From Tetracladium setigerum (Eukaryota; Ascomycota; Leotiomycetes; Helotiales): a stretch of 64,000 bases of DNA. Positions 23,411 through 36,063 of this stretch are shown piece by piece (the stretch's first letter is position 1; every line of letters starts with the position of its first letter). A program made the translations under genes and the position numbers. The notes beneath the pieces were generated by a model. That model searched no databases, was not told the DNA's origin, and was given only the letters and a program-made list of their open reading frames with translations. The DNA is taken from NCBI GenBank assembly GCA_031472005.1, contig PZJY01000008.1, positions 1,674,001 through 1,738,000 on the forward strand. Reading direction: 5' to 3'.

Positions 23411-25318
23411 ATGAATCGATCCAGTCATAATGGCGACCCGCCAGCAACACAATATATCGATCCTTCCAAACTCCACCCAGGGAGTGCCTTATTGGATACG
23501 TTCTTCCCTGGATTCTCTCTTTTTTCCACCGCCGTCTACAAGTACACCAAAGTAGATCTTTCCGTCTATGTCCCTATTTTCATAGCCTTCGGACTCGTCA
23601 TCTTCGCTTCGAAATATGTCAACTCATGGTTTTGGGAAATTATGGAACGCCACCTCATGTCAGCAGCTGACATTCGCGTCGACGACGAAATGTACAATAT
23701 GGTCATGGGCTGGATCTCTCAGCAAAAACTCTCTTCCGAGTCGCGCCGGTTCGTTGCAAACACCAACATCAAGTCTCGTGATTGGCATCTATGGCGATCA
23801 TTCCACGCAGAGGACGAAGATGAGGAGACTATCGAGTTTGATGACGAAGGTAACCCCATCGTCGTGGCAAAGGGAAAGAAGAAGCAAAGTGTTCGTTTCA
23901 CGCCGGCCTTCGGCACGCATTACTTCTGGTACAAGAAGCGTCTTTTGATGTTCAAAAGACAGGAAAACCAACGAAAGGTAAACTTTGGGGACTCTTCAAC
24001 GGAGGAGATCTCTCTCTCGAGTTTTGGACGTGATCCGACTATCTTGAAACAGTTGTTGGACGAATGTCGGGAGGCATATGTCAAAAACGACGAAAACCGA
24101 ACCGTAATTTATCGAGGAGGACTGAAGCCTGGATCTGCCGAACCAACCTGGACAAGATGTGTGTCCCGTGTTTCTCGGCCTTTCTCAACTGTCGTCCTCG
24201 ATGAAGAGGTCAAGCAGAGCCTCTTGGAAGACATGAGAGACTATCTCCACCCATACACCCGTCGATGGTATTCAAACAGAGGAATCCCCTATCGACGAGG
24301 ATACTTGCTCTATGGTCCGCCTGGCACCGGCAAGTCCTCGCTCTCTTTCGCAATAGCGGGAAAGTTTCGTTTATCTATCTATATTGTCTCGCTTAACAAC
24401 CCCGCCATGAGTGAAGAAAACCTCGGAACACTCTTCACAGAATTACCAAAACAATGCGTAGTTCTCCTCGAAGACATCGATACAGCAGGTCTAACCCACA
24501 CAAGAGATGGAGCCGGTGCTGCTCCAGCCCCGCTGGTAAATACATCTCCAAGTACGACCACACTTGCGCCCGGAACACCACCACCAATGGGCGGCAAAAT
24601 TTCCCTCTCTGCACTCCTTAATATCCTCGATGGCGTTGCGTCCCAAGAAGGCCGAGTACTGATAATGACAACAAATCACATTGAGAAATTGGACGAGGCG
24701 TTGATCCGACCCGGGAGAGTGGACATGACTATCAAATTCGACCTCGCCAACACGGACATGATGAACACCATCTTCCGCGGAATTTACGCTACTCTCGAAG
24801 GCGACGTTCCTACGACCGGTGAACTCGCCCGTATTCAGTTGCAAAAGGCCAAAAAATCGGCTCCTACAGCAAATCTCTCCAAAAAAGAACAGGTAATACT
24901 AGCTGCCAAGATCGCAAAAGAAGCAGAGGAAGAGGAGAAGCGAAATCAAGAGAAGAAGAGACTGGAAGAAGAGAAGGTCGCTCGCTTGGGAAAGGCATTT
25001 TCCGAGGAAATTCCAACGATGGTTTTCAGCCCAGCGGAGATTCAAGGGTATCTTTTGAAGCATAAAAGACAGCCCGAGGTCGCCGTCAAGGAGGCTGCTG
25101 CGTGGGTTGTCAAGACGCTTGCGGATAAGGAGAAGGAGAAGCAAAAACAGGAGAGAGAGGCAAAGGAAAAGGCCGAGAAAGAAGCAAAGGAGAAATTGGA
25201 AGAGGAAAAGAAGGCTGCTGAGGAGAAGAAAAAAGAGGAGGATGAGAAGGAGAAAAAGGAGGAGACGCCAAAGGTCAACGGAGTTAAAGATGAGAATGCG
25301 AAGACGAATGGTGTGTGA
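23411..25318 (+). CDS. BCS1-like mitochondrial AAA ATPase
   Basis: A single exon encodes 635 residues from the ATG at 23411. An N-terminal membrane helix (VYVPIFIAFGLVIFASKYV) is followed by the BCS1-specific N-terminal domain and one AAA module. Walker A is GPPGTGKSS (from residue 302), Walker B is VVLLEDID (350-357), and the sensor/arginine region is MTTNHIEKLDEALIRPGRVD. BCS1 proteins sit in the inner mitochondrial membrane and move folded Rieske protein; fungi also have several BCS1-like paralogues of unknown role. This one looks like a paralogue. It has a Gly/Ala/Pro/Thr-rich insert after Walker B and a long Lys/Glu-rich coiled-coil-like tail ending in NGV. The tail splits the C-terminal lid and goes well beyond canonical BCS1 (about 450 residues). 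No frame problem. Confidence 0.88.
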   Translation: MNRSSHNGDPPATQYIDPSKLHPGSALLDTFFPGFSLFSTAVYKYTKVDLSVYVPIFIAFGLVIFASKYVNSWFWEIMERHLMSAADIRVDDEMYNMVMGWISQQKLSSESRRFVANTNIKSRDWHLWRSFHAEDEDEETIEFDDEGNPIVVAKGKKKQSVRFTPAFGTHYFWYKKRLLMFKRQENQRKVNFGDSSTEEISLSSFGRDPTILKQLLDECREAYVKNDENRTVIYRGGLKPGSAEPTWTRCVSRVSRPFSTVVLDEEVKQSLLEDMRDYLHPYTRRWYSNRGIPYRRGYLLYGPPGTGKSSLSFAIAGKFRLSIYIVSLNNPAMSEENLGTLFTELPKQCVVLLEDIDTAGLTHTRDGAGAAPAPLVNTSPSTTTLAPGTPPPMGGKISLSALLNILDGVASQEGRVLIMTTNHIEKLDEALIRPGRVDMTIKFDLANTDMMNTIFRGIYATLEGDVPTTGELARIQLQKAKKSAPTANLSKKEQVILAAKIAKEAEEEEKRNQEKKRLEEEKVARLGKAFSEEIPTMVFSPAEIQGYLLKHKRQPEVAVKEAAAWVVKTLADKEKEKQKQEREAKEKAEKEAKEKLEEEKKAAEEKKKEEDEKEKKEETPKVNGVKDENAKTNGV

Positions 25319-26297
25319 GAGGTTGACAAGATAAGGATAAGGTTGGGACGGGACGAAAAGGTTATTTCTGAGGATACCCAAATTGTATTTTTCTGTCTGC
25401 TTTTTACGATTTTACGTTTCTCTTACTGTTTGTCTTCTTCTATGTTATCAGCAAACATTTGTTGATCTTACAGAGCTAAGCGAAACTTAGCGTCTTCCAG
25501 ATGGCCTATGCAATTTTTGATGGAGCGCTTTGAAGAGAGATAGAACTCTCGATTTAGACTAAAATAAATGTTAGAATGTTTTTAGGATGTATTGCATCGT
25601 TGGTATGATCGAAATCAGGAAGTGAAATGTGATGCTGTGTTGATGACCAGGCTACGAGAGCGTAAGGCTCTGCTGATGTGCAGAGAGGACGTCACGTGGT
25701 ATGGAGTTAACTGTCAAAGAAATAAACAATGAAGAATAATCTGAAGCGAAGGAACGTAGCAACCAGATGATGACAGGAGGTATATATACTTAAAAGACCC
25801 CGTGCTGATTGATTCGTGATGTAAATAAATGCTGAGACACAGGGCGCCTGACTGAGATGGGAAGGCTGATTTTTATGTTTGTGTAGAGACGGCTGCATTG
25901 GGTTGAATCAGCAGCTGCCTACTGAACAGAAGCAAAATAACGGTAGAAGAGCATGAAAACATTCGCTGTTCCAATGAATCGAGTTCCAACACATTTCTGC
26001 GTATTTTGAGGTGTTTTGAACGGATCGATACATTTGTCGTAAAGTGAGATTAGAAGTCTCTTGTTCGCCATCCCCATCAGGCTCCCAAACATCGACGCAT
26101 CGTCAAATTTCGCTAGCCTCTCTCCACCTCCAGATTTTGCAACCCACCACAGCCTTTCACCTCCAACGCAGCCCCAGTGACAAACCGATCTATTCTTTCG
26201 CCTTCAATCCGCCCCAACAACCACCACCAATCTCAACTCCATGTGCATATCTCTCTCCATTCGCTGTCATAATTATATGCAAGTAGCCTTCTAAAAA
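25319..26297. other. Intergenic between BCS1-like and UBP12-like genes
   Basis: 3' flank of the BCS1-like gene and the putative promoter and leader of the ubiquitin protease. The last 250 bases are very C-rich on the plus strand (CCACC/CTCC runs). Nothing else was supported. Confidence 0.45.
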
Positions 26298-26816
26298 GGA
26301 TCTACCTCCGCGCTACCTCCCTCCTCCACTGCCGATAATCCCCAGCAACTTCCACTCTCTCTCCGCACATCAACACCCATCCTCCACTTCAACACCACAC
26401 GCAAACAGAGCACCACTGCCGGTGCTCACCTTCACCACGTCTCAAACAAAGAAAAGAAAGCTCTCCCCTCCGCTCTCACAATCCCAGAACCCAGGGAGCC
26501 ACCCTGACGTCCCACTCAGCTCGGTGGAAGATCGTGGCTCGCCCTCCCCCAGCGACCCCATACCGCAATTCGATCTACCGGACGACGCAACCCCTCTCTC
26601 CAACATCCCCCAACATTTGCAATCTTTTTCCTCTCAGCCTACCGAATCCCCCTTCTCTGCCGCGAGCTCCCCAGTGCCGCGTACGCCGGCCTTTCGATTG
26701 ACGCCGAACGAGCTGTTGAAGGATCAGGCTCTGGCCAGAGACAAAACTCCCTTGCGCCCAGCGAGCAAGGAGGAGGGAACCAGTCGCCCATAAACCTCTT
26801 CACACATCGTGCTATC
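26298..26816 (+). other. Likely N-terminal coding region of the UBP12-like gene, frame disturbed
   Basis: Low-complexity Ser/Pro-rich coding sequence upstream of the first usable ATG. Segment 26,298 to about 26,421 reads naturally in one frame. Segment 26,422-26,735 reads in the next (SQTKKRKLSPPLSQSQ, FSAASSPVPRTPAFRLTPNE). From about 26,736 a return to the first frame reads QNSLAPSEQGGGNQ then INLFTHRAIM, straight into the annotated start. Two opposite one-base shifts would join all three. No ATG lies in the first segment, so another upstream exon is probably involved. Confidence 0.4.
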
Positions 26817-29800
26817 ATGGGTGATGCGGAGGATTTGCCGAAGAGGGCTTCGTCGCCGCTGAAGAGACCAGCTGCGGAGTTGGAAGAGGACGAGTCGAAT
26901 CGTGATGAGGACGTTGATATGATCATGGTTCCTTCGTCAAGCTTGCCCGAAGCTGCGAAGGCTACGTCCAAGTTGTCGAGATCGGATCGGGCTCAGTCGG
27001 TCAATATGCTGGAGGATGAAGCTGTGCCAACGACCACTGTAGAGGCGGATATAACGGAGGCGCCTAGAACTCGCCCCAAGAGTCCCTCGTCTGGTAGGTG
27101 GATTCGTTTGAGGTCTTAGGTTATATGCTAATATCTACATAGAAGTACCACCTATTGATGTCCAAATTAGCACGGTGAAGACCATGATTGGAGCTCATCT
27201 CGAACAGACGAAGGAGAATGACAAGGTGTATTTAGTATCGATACGTTGGCTTAATAGGGTTCTGAGTCGTGGCACAGAGGGGAGGAAAGCCAGCAAAGAG
27301 GAGCCTGAGGGCGAGGTTGGTCCGATCGACAACTCGGACATCGTACAACGGGTGATCAAGGACTACAAGGGGGTTGACTTTGTTCAGTTGAAGCATGGAC
27401 TTGGCACGGAGTCTTTCGAACTTTTCCCTGAAGACGCCTGGAATATGGTGAAGGAGTGGTATGATGTTATGCCAGGAACGATGCCAATCGTGAGAGTTGC
27501 ACACAACACGAATCCCGACATAACTGGCCTTAAAAACATTCAGTTTGAGTTTCATCCTCCCGTTTTCACTATTCACCGACTCTATTCGGAGCACAGTCCC
27601 ATCCCTATACCCCAAATCATGAAGGCATCAAATCCTCCCGCCCCAATTATCATCATGAGCCGATCGAGCAGGTACTACGATTTTTTGAAAGAGGCAAAGG
27701 CAGCTACCAAGGTGGAGCCCCGAAAGAAGGTTCAGATCTGGCGTGTCCCAAGAATACAACCAGCTGCCGAACCGAAAGCCCCAATCAGAGGGGAAACTCC
27801 ACCACCTTCCAGACCGAATTCACCTTCAGCAGCAGCCAACCAGGAACCACAGGACACATGGACCCACGCCCTGCTGGATGTAGTAGCATTCACGCAGCTT
27901 GAGAAGGGAGTTGGAAGAGAGCTGGTGGAGTATGCAGATGTCAGCGTGCACGAAAAGTACAACGGTCACATGGATCTGTCTCAACAAGGTCTTGGAGATG
28001 ATCAAACTGTCGTTCTAGATGAAGTGGTGCAGGGGAAAGATCATGTTTCAACCTTCACGCCCTCAAAATCCGCAACCTCGAACGCCCTAGTGAAAATCGG
28101 GGCCTCGTCAAGTCAACTAAATAGCGGTCGGACCAGTCCAGCACCTTCAGGTCCTATGACAAGAGGCAGGGCTCAAAAGAACGGTAGAGTTGAGGGGACC
28201 GTCGGTCTCAGCAATCTTGGCAATACCTGTTACATGAACTCTGCATTGCAATGTGTTCGGAGCGTGGAGGAGTTGACAAAATATTTCCTGTCGGGTGCAG
28301 CAAAGCCGGAAGTCAACTACGAGAATCCTCTGGGTAACAGGGGCGAAGTAGCAAATGCTTATCACAGACTCCTCGAGGAAATTTACAAGGACCCATCACC
28401 TCCTTCGGTCGGCCCAAGAGCATTCAAGAATACTATTGGCAAATTCGCACCCTCTTTCTCTGGTTATGGCCAACAGGACTCTCAAGAATTTGTCGGCTTC
28501 TTGCTTGATGGACTTCAAGAGGATCTGAGTCGTGTGAAAAAGAAACCATATATTGAGAAACCAGACTCGACCGACGAAATGGTCAACAATCCCGAAGCAA
28601 TTGCAGCAATGGCCGCACAGGTTTGGGATATCACCAAGAAGCGGGACGACTCAGTGATTGCGGATCTTTTCACTGGTATGTATAAGTCGACACTAGTTTG
28701 CCCTGATTGTGCGAAGGTCAGCATTACCTTCGATCCTTTCAACAACCTGACATTGCAACTACCAATTGAGAATATTTGGACCCACACAATTCATTACTAC
28801 CCATTAAACGACCACCCTATCCTGATCGATGTGGAAATGAGCAAACTAGGAACGATCTCGGCATTAAAGGAATTCGTCTCATCGAGGGTGCACGTACCGG
28901 TAAATCGGTTGTTCGCTGCGGAGCAGTTTAAGGACAAATTCTACAAGATCTACGCCGATACGGTAGTTGCTGCGGATGAGATTAGCAGCAGTGATCGTTG
29001 TGCTATCTATGAATTGGAATGTAAACCCACCAATTGGCCTCCTCGCAAACAGGCAAAAAAGAAGCCGTTTTCCTACAACAGCGACCCAGATGACGATATT
29101 CCACACTGGGATGATCCAATGGCAGAGAAAATGGTCGTGCCGGTGTTCTATCGCCGCCCCAGTAACGATAATAGAAATGTGAGATTTAGGAAGCCTTGGC
29201 TCGTTGCCCCTGTTCCACATTTCATCGTTCTTACGAAAGAAGAGGTTTGTGCATCCCCGCATATATTAAATCACATGAACTAATCAATCGTTATAGGCAA
29301 GAAACGAGGAATCCATCAAGCGCAAAATCCTCGAGAAAGTTGCAAGCTTCTCAACCCACAAAGCCTTCTCTCATGCCGAGAGCGACCCTGATCTCGTAAT
29401 CACAACAGGATCGGATGCGGATTCTTCGGGTTCTGTCAAGGTCGTAGCGAACTCAATCGACGGAGAAGATGAGATTGTGAATGTGACAAAGCAGGGAGAT
29501 GGAAGTCAAGAGATCTCGGCTCCAGCTGAGGATGTCAAACCTACTACGCCAGCTCCGTAAGATACCACCTCCTTACTCCGTCTCTTTAACACTCAACTAA
29601 TTTCTGCAGGCAACCAAGCCCTTTCTCCACTCGCAGACCAAAATTCTTGGACCTCAAAGAATACCTCGACCCTGAATTCCAAAACTTATTCTCTCTTAAT
29701 TACATGCCTGCTGGAAAAGACACGATTCCAAGCGGATGGTCGTGTGTTGATGAAGACAAGACCTACCCCACTCTCTCCTCGAGAGCACCGCGAGTACCAG

Positions 29801-31650
29801 AAGCAGATGACGGATCAAGTAATGGATACGGATCTAGTGACAGAAACGAGTCGGAAAGTAGTGAGGGTGACGAAAATCTCCTTCCCTCGGCTTCATCTGC
29901 TACACGAATGGTCGACGAATCCGAGGAGGATGAGGATGAAATTCTTAAACCTAAAATCACTGCAAAGGTATGTTATCATTCTTTAAATCCCTACCTTGCC
30001 TCATTGAAGTGCCTGCTTCGCCAATCTCTCCCTCCAACTTCCGGTTTGTGAGTTGTTCTGATTGAAGGCTAGGCTCTTCCTGTCCGGCTAGCTCCCAGAA
30101 ACAGACGAAAGCCAAAACATACTTACTCCAGAAAGGGACAACCGGCTCGATCGAGAAAACCACAGAGCTCGGAGGAACCCGACGAGATGGACGAGGATGT
30201 TCCAGAGGATGGACCTCTCATCCGACCTGGTGAAGCGATCATTGTTGATTGGCTTCAAGGCGCCTATGATGCCCTCTTTGAAGGTGCCACGGGCGACTTT
30301 CAGCGTGGACAGGCAACTTTCCACAATATGCGCACCTTAGACGACCCAGAGTTGGCCGCTAAGCGGCTTAATCGCCAAACACGCCGGAAAAACGGTATAA
30401 CTCTAGATGACTGTCTAGATGAGTTTGGAAAAGAGGAAATTCTGTCCGAGATGGACATGTGGTACTGTCCGAGATGTAAGGAACATCGCCGAGCAAGCAA
30501 AAAGTTCGAGCTATGGAAGACTCCAGATATTCTTGTCATGCACTTGAAACGTTTTAGTTCTAGTGCTATGCGTCGGGATAAGCTTGATGTGATGGTTGAT
30601 TTCCCTCTCAATGGTCTCGATCTTACCTCGAGAGTGGTCGAAAAGGAGGATGGCAAGCAAGAGATATATGATCTCTTTGCCGTAGACGATCACTGGGGTG
30701 GTCTGGGCGGTGGCCATTACACGGCCTTTGCAAAGAACTTTATCGATAAGGAGTGGTATGAGTACAATGATTCTCAGGTGTCAAGAGTCAAGGACCCAGC
30801 AAGAGTCGTTTCTCAAAGTGCTTATCTGCTCTTTTATCGTCGTCGATCCGATGAGCCACTTGGTGGTCCCAGATTCAAGCAAATTCTTCAGGATTACGAC
30901 AATCCCGAAACTGCCGACTCCGACCCTTTTGAAGAAAATGAGTCCGACCAGGGGGAAGACCAGGGCCTCGCCGTAAACTCCTCCCTACGTGGATCGTCGA
31001 GCCCTTTCAAAGGAGCCGGAGCAACTCTCCATCAACCAAATCGTGGTTCGGGTCTTAGGGCCACTAATCCATCTGACTCAGAACAACTGCCAGACTACGA
31101 AGAGTTGGAATCTGGACCTATGATGAATGATGCGCTTCATACCAGTATCGAAGAAGACGAGGGTATCGCCCTGGATTCCAACGTTGAAAACCCATACGAC
31201 CCTCGCATCTATCCAGACTACACCAATCCCCTCAAAACCCCCTCTTGGCATTGGAACGCCATCAACGAACCACACACTCTCTCCGACCTCTCAAGTCTCA
31301 ACCGCCCTGATAATGACCGTAGCAATCTTATATCAGGTCAAGGCTCCGACGATGACGATATCGATGTCCAAAGCGACATTGTCGACGACAACTCGTCCAC
31401 CTCGTCATCAGGCAAGCGAGCCCGTATCGATGATTGGAATGAAATGGAACCGTCTGATGATTATAAATCCCCTTCACCCGTGCCGGATATGGATGATCTT
31501 CAGGTCGCGGGGGCAATTGGTCTGCAGCATGATATGTATGATGCGCAGGGTTATTTGCCGATTATCGCGCCGACGGTGGAGGAGATGGAGATTGAGGAGC
31601 CGGCGGCCGAGATTCATCTTGGTGAGGAGGATGAGTTGAAGTTGAATTAG
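26817..31650 (+). CDS. UBP12: UBP12-type ubiquitin carboxyl-terminal hydrolase
   Basis: Exons 26817-27093, 27143-29244, 29297-29556, 29610-29967 and 30073-31650 give 1524 residues from this start. All four junctions are in phase with introns of 49 to 105 bases. A DUSP domain comes first (TVKTMIGAHLEQ, VYLVSIRWLNRVL). The peptidase C19 Cys box is GLSNLGNTCYMNSALQC with catalytic Cys455. The His box is GGLGGGHYTAFAKN with His1214. Two CxxC pairs (CPDC, CPRC) fit the zinc ribbon in the catalytic domain. The two catalytic boxes are far apart because of an acidic Ser-rich insert spanning exons C and D, as in yeast Ubp12 and USP4/15. The C-terminus is acidic. The enzyme removes ubiquitin from target proteins. 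The start is provisional: coding sequence probably continues upstream, as described for 26,298-26,816. Confidence 0.92.
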
Positions 31651-33141
31651 TCCGTATCCATATACTGGAGGCTGGTATTTTTTTCTTATTAAGGGAATGA
31701 AAACCAAATGACCGACGAACTGACTGTTTGGATGGGTGGGTGTATGGCAGGTCCTTTTTTGGGTGTGCGTGTGTAGGTGGGTGGGTGATATGGAGTTTTT
31801 AGTGATGGGTAGGTGCATCCTTTTCTTTCTTGACATGAGAGGAAAACACTTTTTTTAAAGGAAAAAACAATGCATTAGAAGAAAAAGAAAGGAAGAAGAA
31901 GCGTTGGCATTATTTGATATCCATTATTTGCCTTTGTTTTTCTTGGTTGTTGCTGGATTGGTTGGTGGGCGATTTGATTTTGGTGTGGGAGGGGATGGAC
32001 GGGGGCAAAGGGAGGATGGAAAAGGGGTGTGATGGGAATGGGTTGAATGATGGGAATGAAGCAAATGATGAGAGGATGGAATGAGATGAATTAGATGAAT
32101 AAATACACCAAAAACCAAATGAATTAATAGAGAGGAGAAGAGACGTCTTCCCCGGTTGCCAATCATAACAAGGAATAGGCAATCAGCAATAACTAATTAG
32201 TACCTTAATAAGCGATGAGTCATGTGAATGTGAATAAGAATAAAAAGATAAATGTTCGAGGAGGAGGAGAAGAAGAAGAAGAAGAAGAAGAAGAGATATT
32301 CAACGGAGTATATGGTTACCTAATAAGTTTTTCAATTACTTTTCCACCTGAAGGAAATGGCTACCGAATTCAGGCAATCTGGGCACTGATCAATCTACCT
32401 AATCCAACTATTATATAAAATTAAATAAGGAACCAGTTACTATATCGTTTTAGAAATATTTAAATATGGTTTGGGTATCTCACGATGGGATGGAGCATTG
32501 GAGGAAGGGAAGGGAAGGGAGAGGAGGTTTTTGTTGCAAGTCGTGTCTTTTTTTTTCTTCTTCTTTTTCCTTGTTTTAGAGGGTTATTTTTTGGCGTTAC
32601 TTTATTCTCCTAACTTTAATAAGGGGAGGGAGAGAGGAGGTGACAGAGATTTAATGGCGGCCTGTCCGTCGCTTGTTTTTTTTAAAGTTACGATAACCTT
32701 TCCTGCTTTTTGATCTTTTCTCTCTGCTTCCCTCTTGTTGCATGATTGTAATCTTGAGGTTTTTTTTGGTTTTTTTTTAAAAATCTTTTTTCGGAAGTTA
32801 TCTGTTTTCTTTCTTCTCTGGGTGGACAGAGAGCATAACAAGCTGAAAGGATTACCGAGTTTATATGTCCAAATTTGCGCAGGAAGGGAAGTATTCAGAT
32901 AAGCGATATAGATAGGTACGCTGTTCTATAATTTCGAGGGCTGGGAGAATGAATAGGGTGACTAAGTGAATGTTTGTGTGTTTCTTTTTGGTTCTCCATG
33001 AGAAAAGTATGAGCCCCGCAAATATCGTATTGCCTGCCCTCTCTTCTCCGATGAAGTAATATACCTCCCCAGCGGATACCAACACTCCAGAACCTCAATC
33101 CAACCCCGATTCAATCCGAAAACTCAACTATTAGACTTATC
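31651..33141. other. Low-complexity intergenic region between convergent genes
   Basis: 3' flanks of the ubiquitin protease and the DNA polymerase. The stretch is dominated by simple sequence: a GAA/GAG run near 32,260-32,296, poly-T tracts near 32,539 and 32,761, and G/T- and A/G-biased stretches. The short frames have biased composition and are rejected. Confidence 0.55.
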
Positions 33142-35328
33142 TCATAACGAAGTCCAACCATCCCAAACATAAAACACAGACTCAATGAGTACACCTCTCC
33201 CATGGTTCCGGTAAACCAACCCCAACCCTTCAAAAACCCTCCTCTCCTTCTCCTCCAACGTCACAATTTTCATGTTTCCATCCTCTCCCATCATCATCAT
33301 TCCATGCTCACCCATGAGATCCCCCTCTCTCCCCTCCAAATCAATCCACTCCCCATCACTCACCCTTCTAATCCCACTACTATCAAATTTCCATCCCTTC
33401 ACATTTCTACAATAACTCCTCAGATCGCGCTCGAAGAGCGTTCCACCGGTCCAGCCGAGAATGGCACAGCCGGCTGTTTTCCAGGGTGTTATTATTATGT
33501 CGACGCGGCGGTAGGGATTGTCGTTTTCTTTTACTTGTTCATTTTCATCTTCATCGTCATCTCCATGTCCTTCGACGTCGTCGTTATCGTCATCATCGCC
33601 CGTTGTTTTTGTTTTTGTTTTTGATTTTGCCCCCGGATTCTGCCAAACTACAAAAGCATGATCCAACGTATCAAACCCACTCCCCACTTTCCTCCCTCCT
33701 CCCTCTTTCCTCTTCCCATCCGCCCCCTCCAAGCCAACGTCTCCTGCCTCCTCCCACTCCCCCGATAACTAACCGTCAGCTCATGCACAACCCATTGCTC
33801 ATCCCTCAAAATATCGAGTAAATGCCCTATAAAATTTTGGGTTACACTCTCATCGGGGTGGGAAAGGATGAAATCCATATCTCCTGAGTCGATCTTGCCA
33901 CGACGATAGCCACCCACGGCACAGATTTGGAATCCGGCGTGGAGAGAATTGGCTGCCGCGAGGATGATGGATTGTGTCGCTGCTACTTCGGCGCGGGGGA
34001 TGCGGAGGGAGAGGGAGTGGTAGTGTTTTAGTCCTATTTGTTGGTCGCGGTTGAGGTTTGCCAACCGTGTTCTATGATGTCGTCTATTTTTAGGCAGTTA
34101 GTTGCGGTGACTTTTGAAGGTCTCTTTGGGGAGATATAGGTAGGTAGATTAGTGGATAGGGAAAAGACGAACCGAGATCTCTCCAACCCTTTTCATCGTA
34201 GAATGCTCGAGCAGTCTTATCAGCAACACCGTGGATACCATAGAATTCATTCAAGGTATTTAGGCGCTCATCATTTTGAATCTCCTTTACTTCCCGTACT
34301 GATCCGGTCCGATGCCATTCCACCCACACATTCGTAACTTTATCACCACATCCCGGCAATCGTCTCAATTCCTTCTCACTCGCCACTTCATGCGGATACG
34401 CCTTCAGAGCCGCGATAGCAGCCGAGTAGGATTTAGCAGAGAAATCATGGCCAACTCTCTTATTGTCTTCCAGGTCCCGTGCGTGACGGATAATCTTGAG
34501 TTGTTCAATAAAGGCATCGTTGGGGGAATGCATCGGTGTCGCACGTTCGCAAGAGTACCTTTTTGTGAGATCTTCAGGAAGGGCCGGCATGTGTTGTGAT
34601 GCTTCATGATCTTCTGTGTCTTCTTGTGTGAGGTTTGGTGGTTTCTTTTGTGAGGGTGGACTTCTTTGATGTTGGTGGCCGTATTTTCTGTATGAGGTGG
34701 TGGAAGGTGGAGGAGTTGCTGCTCGTGCTCGAGCGAGAATTGTGTTTTGTGATGACTGCTTGGGTTTCTTTGCTTGTGTGGTTGGTTTTTGAAAGGAGAT
34801 GATGCGGCCTTCGTAGACGAAGTATTTATCTTCGGGGAGAGGATTACCTGCGGTAACTGAGTCGTAGTACCAGTTTAGTTCAAGGACTTTGATAGTATTC
34901 CCTTCCAAAGTACTTGATTTCCGGATACTCCCTGCAGAACTCTCTCCAATAGAAGTCGAGTTCCTCTTCCCTCTCTTCTTAGATCGACTTCCAGCAGTTT
35001 CATTCTCACTCATAGTTTCTGAGCCCTCCCCATCATCATCATCATCATCATCACTATCATCGATCACTATCTTCTCTTTCTCCTCATCAATCCTCCTCCT
35101 CTTTCTCTCAGGTGGCCCATCCTCACTTTCTTGAACCCTCAAAATCTCTGTTTGCAATCCTTCCATTGCCAATAAACCCTTAGCTTTCCCGGGTCCTTTT
35201 ACCTTCCCAAGCACGAGTTTTGCTTCAGCTGGCTTGAAAGTGACGCCGATTTCCTCTTCTAGTCTATGGAGCTCCTTCTGCTCCTCTGACGTCACAAAGC
35301 GAGCTTGGAGGATGAAAGTTGGAGGCAT
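33142..35328 (-). CDS. X-family DNA polymerase (POL4/lambda-mu type), two frame breaks
   Basis: Repair polymerase for gap filling and end joining. Exons 35328-34173 and 34083-33142, intron 89 bases, phase restored as DLDDIIEHGW. Order: N-terminal region (possible BRCT-like part), acidic linker, 8-kDa and fingers region (SYSAAIAALKAYP, LRRLPGCGDKV), then palm. The palm motif GGYRRGKIDSGDMDF holds the two metal-binding Asp residues, and RRVDIIITPW holds the third. The thumb motif GWTGGTLFERDLR follows. Exon 2 leaves frame at about 34,055 (CC run; one more base gives WQTLNRDQQIGLKHY) and at about 33,725 (G run; one more base gives AWRGADGKRK, then GFDTLDHAFVVWQ). With both corrected the protein is 699 residues. 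A long Asp/Glu-rich insert lies before RRVDII. Both breaks lie in homopolymers, so assembly error is the likelier cause. Confidence 0.87.
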
Positions 35329-36063
35329 GGGGAAGGGGGCGGCATTGTCGCAGTATTTGTTACATAAGTATCGTTTACTGTATGCTTTTGGACCCTTACC
35401 TATGTGAAGGGTTATGAGCCAATGTTGTTATAAATTTGAAGGGTTTTCTCAAGTGTTATTATCGGCGATAGCGGCAGGTGGTCGATTGAAAACCCCTAAG
35501 TTCTCTTGGTCGCAAGGTCGGTCAAACATTCCAGTGATTACGTTTGGATTATCTTTGAGAAGGCTGAAGATGGTCGACGTCAGCGAGATGTGAATATGTG
35601 GTCGTGAAATACGAGGCCACAATTGGACTAGCGCCATATCATCAGGAATTTCGTCACAGAGGTCGTGGTAGTCTTGCTTTTGTGTAACCGAGACATAAAG
35701 GAACTTTATTCGCATGTCAGAATCCATATCCTGGACCGCTAGACGCAGCAGATGCTTGTTTCAATATTGAACAAAAAGGCACCACGATTCAGTGGCTCCC
35801 TCCAAGCACCCTTTCCACACTTGCCACATCGTCACTACTTGTACGAAGTATGGAATATAAGTGATGTTATCTCTTTCTTTCAGCAATTCTACAACTTGTT
35901 TCGGTGAGATAACCAGATGCTAATGCAGTCAATATGCGTCCCGTTCTCACCATTTCCATACAACATGCTATGCTAAACAAAATGCCCATATCGAAACACT
36001 TCCCATCCCTTGCTTCCACAATCCATCAGCCAAATAGCGCCGCCTCAACCCTACCTTACCCAT
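35329..36063. other. Intergenic, 5' of DNA polymerase
   Basis: Upstream flank of the polymerase and 3' flank of the MAPEG gene. A 92-codon minus-strand frame at 35,449-35,727 starts with ATG but shows no recognisable domain and no splice partner, so it is left as a chance frame. Confidence 0.45.

Noticed and set aside
24899..25381. 160-codon minus-strand Leu-rich frame
   Set aside because: Complement of the Lys/Glu-rich tail of the BCS1-like gene. Composition is an artefact of AAG/GAG codons.
32215..33098. Several short frames of 67 to 90 codons
   Set aside because: Simple-sequence DNA (GAA runs, poly-T) gives biased frames with no domain or splice structure.
35449..35727. 92-codon minus-strand ATG frame
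   Set aside because: No recognisable domain, no splice partner, and it ends inside the polymerase upstream flank. Chance is likeliest.
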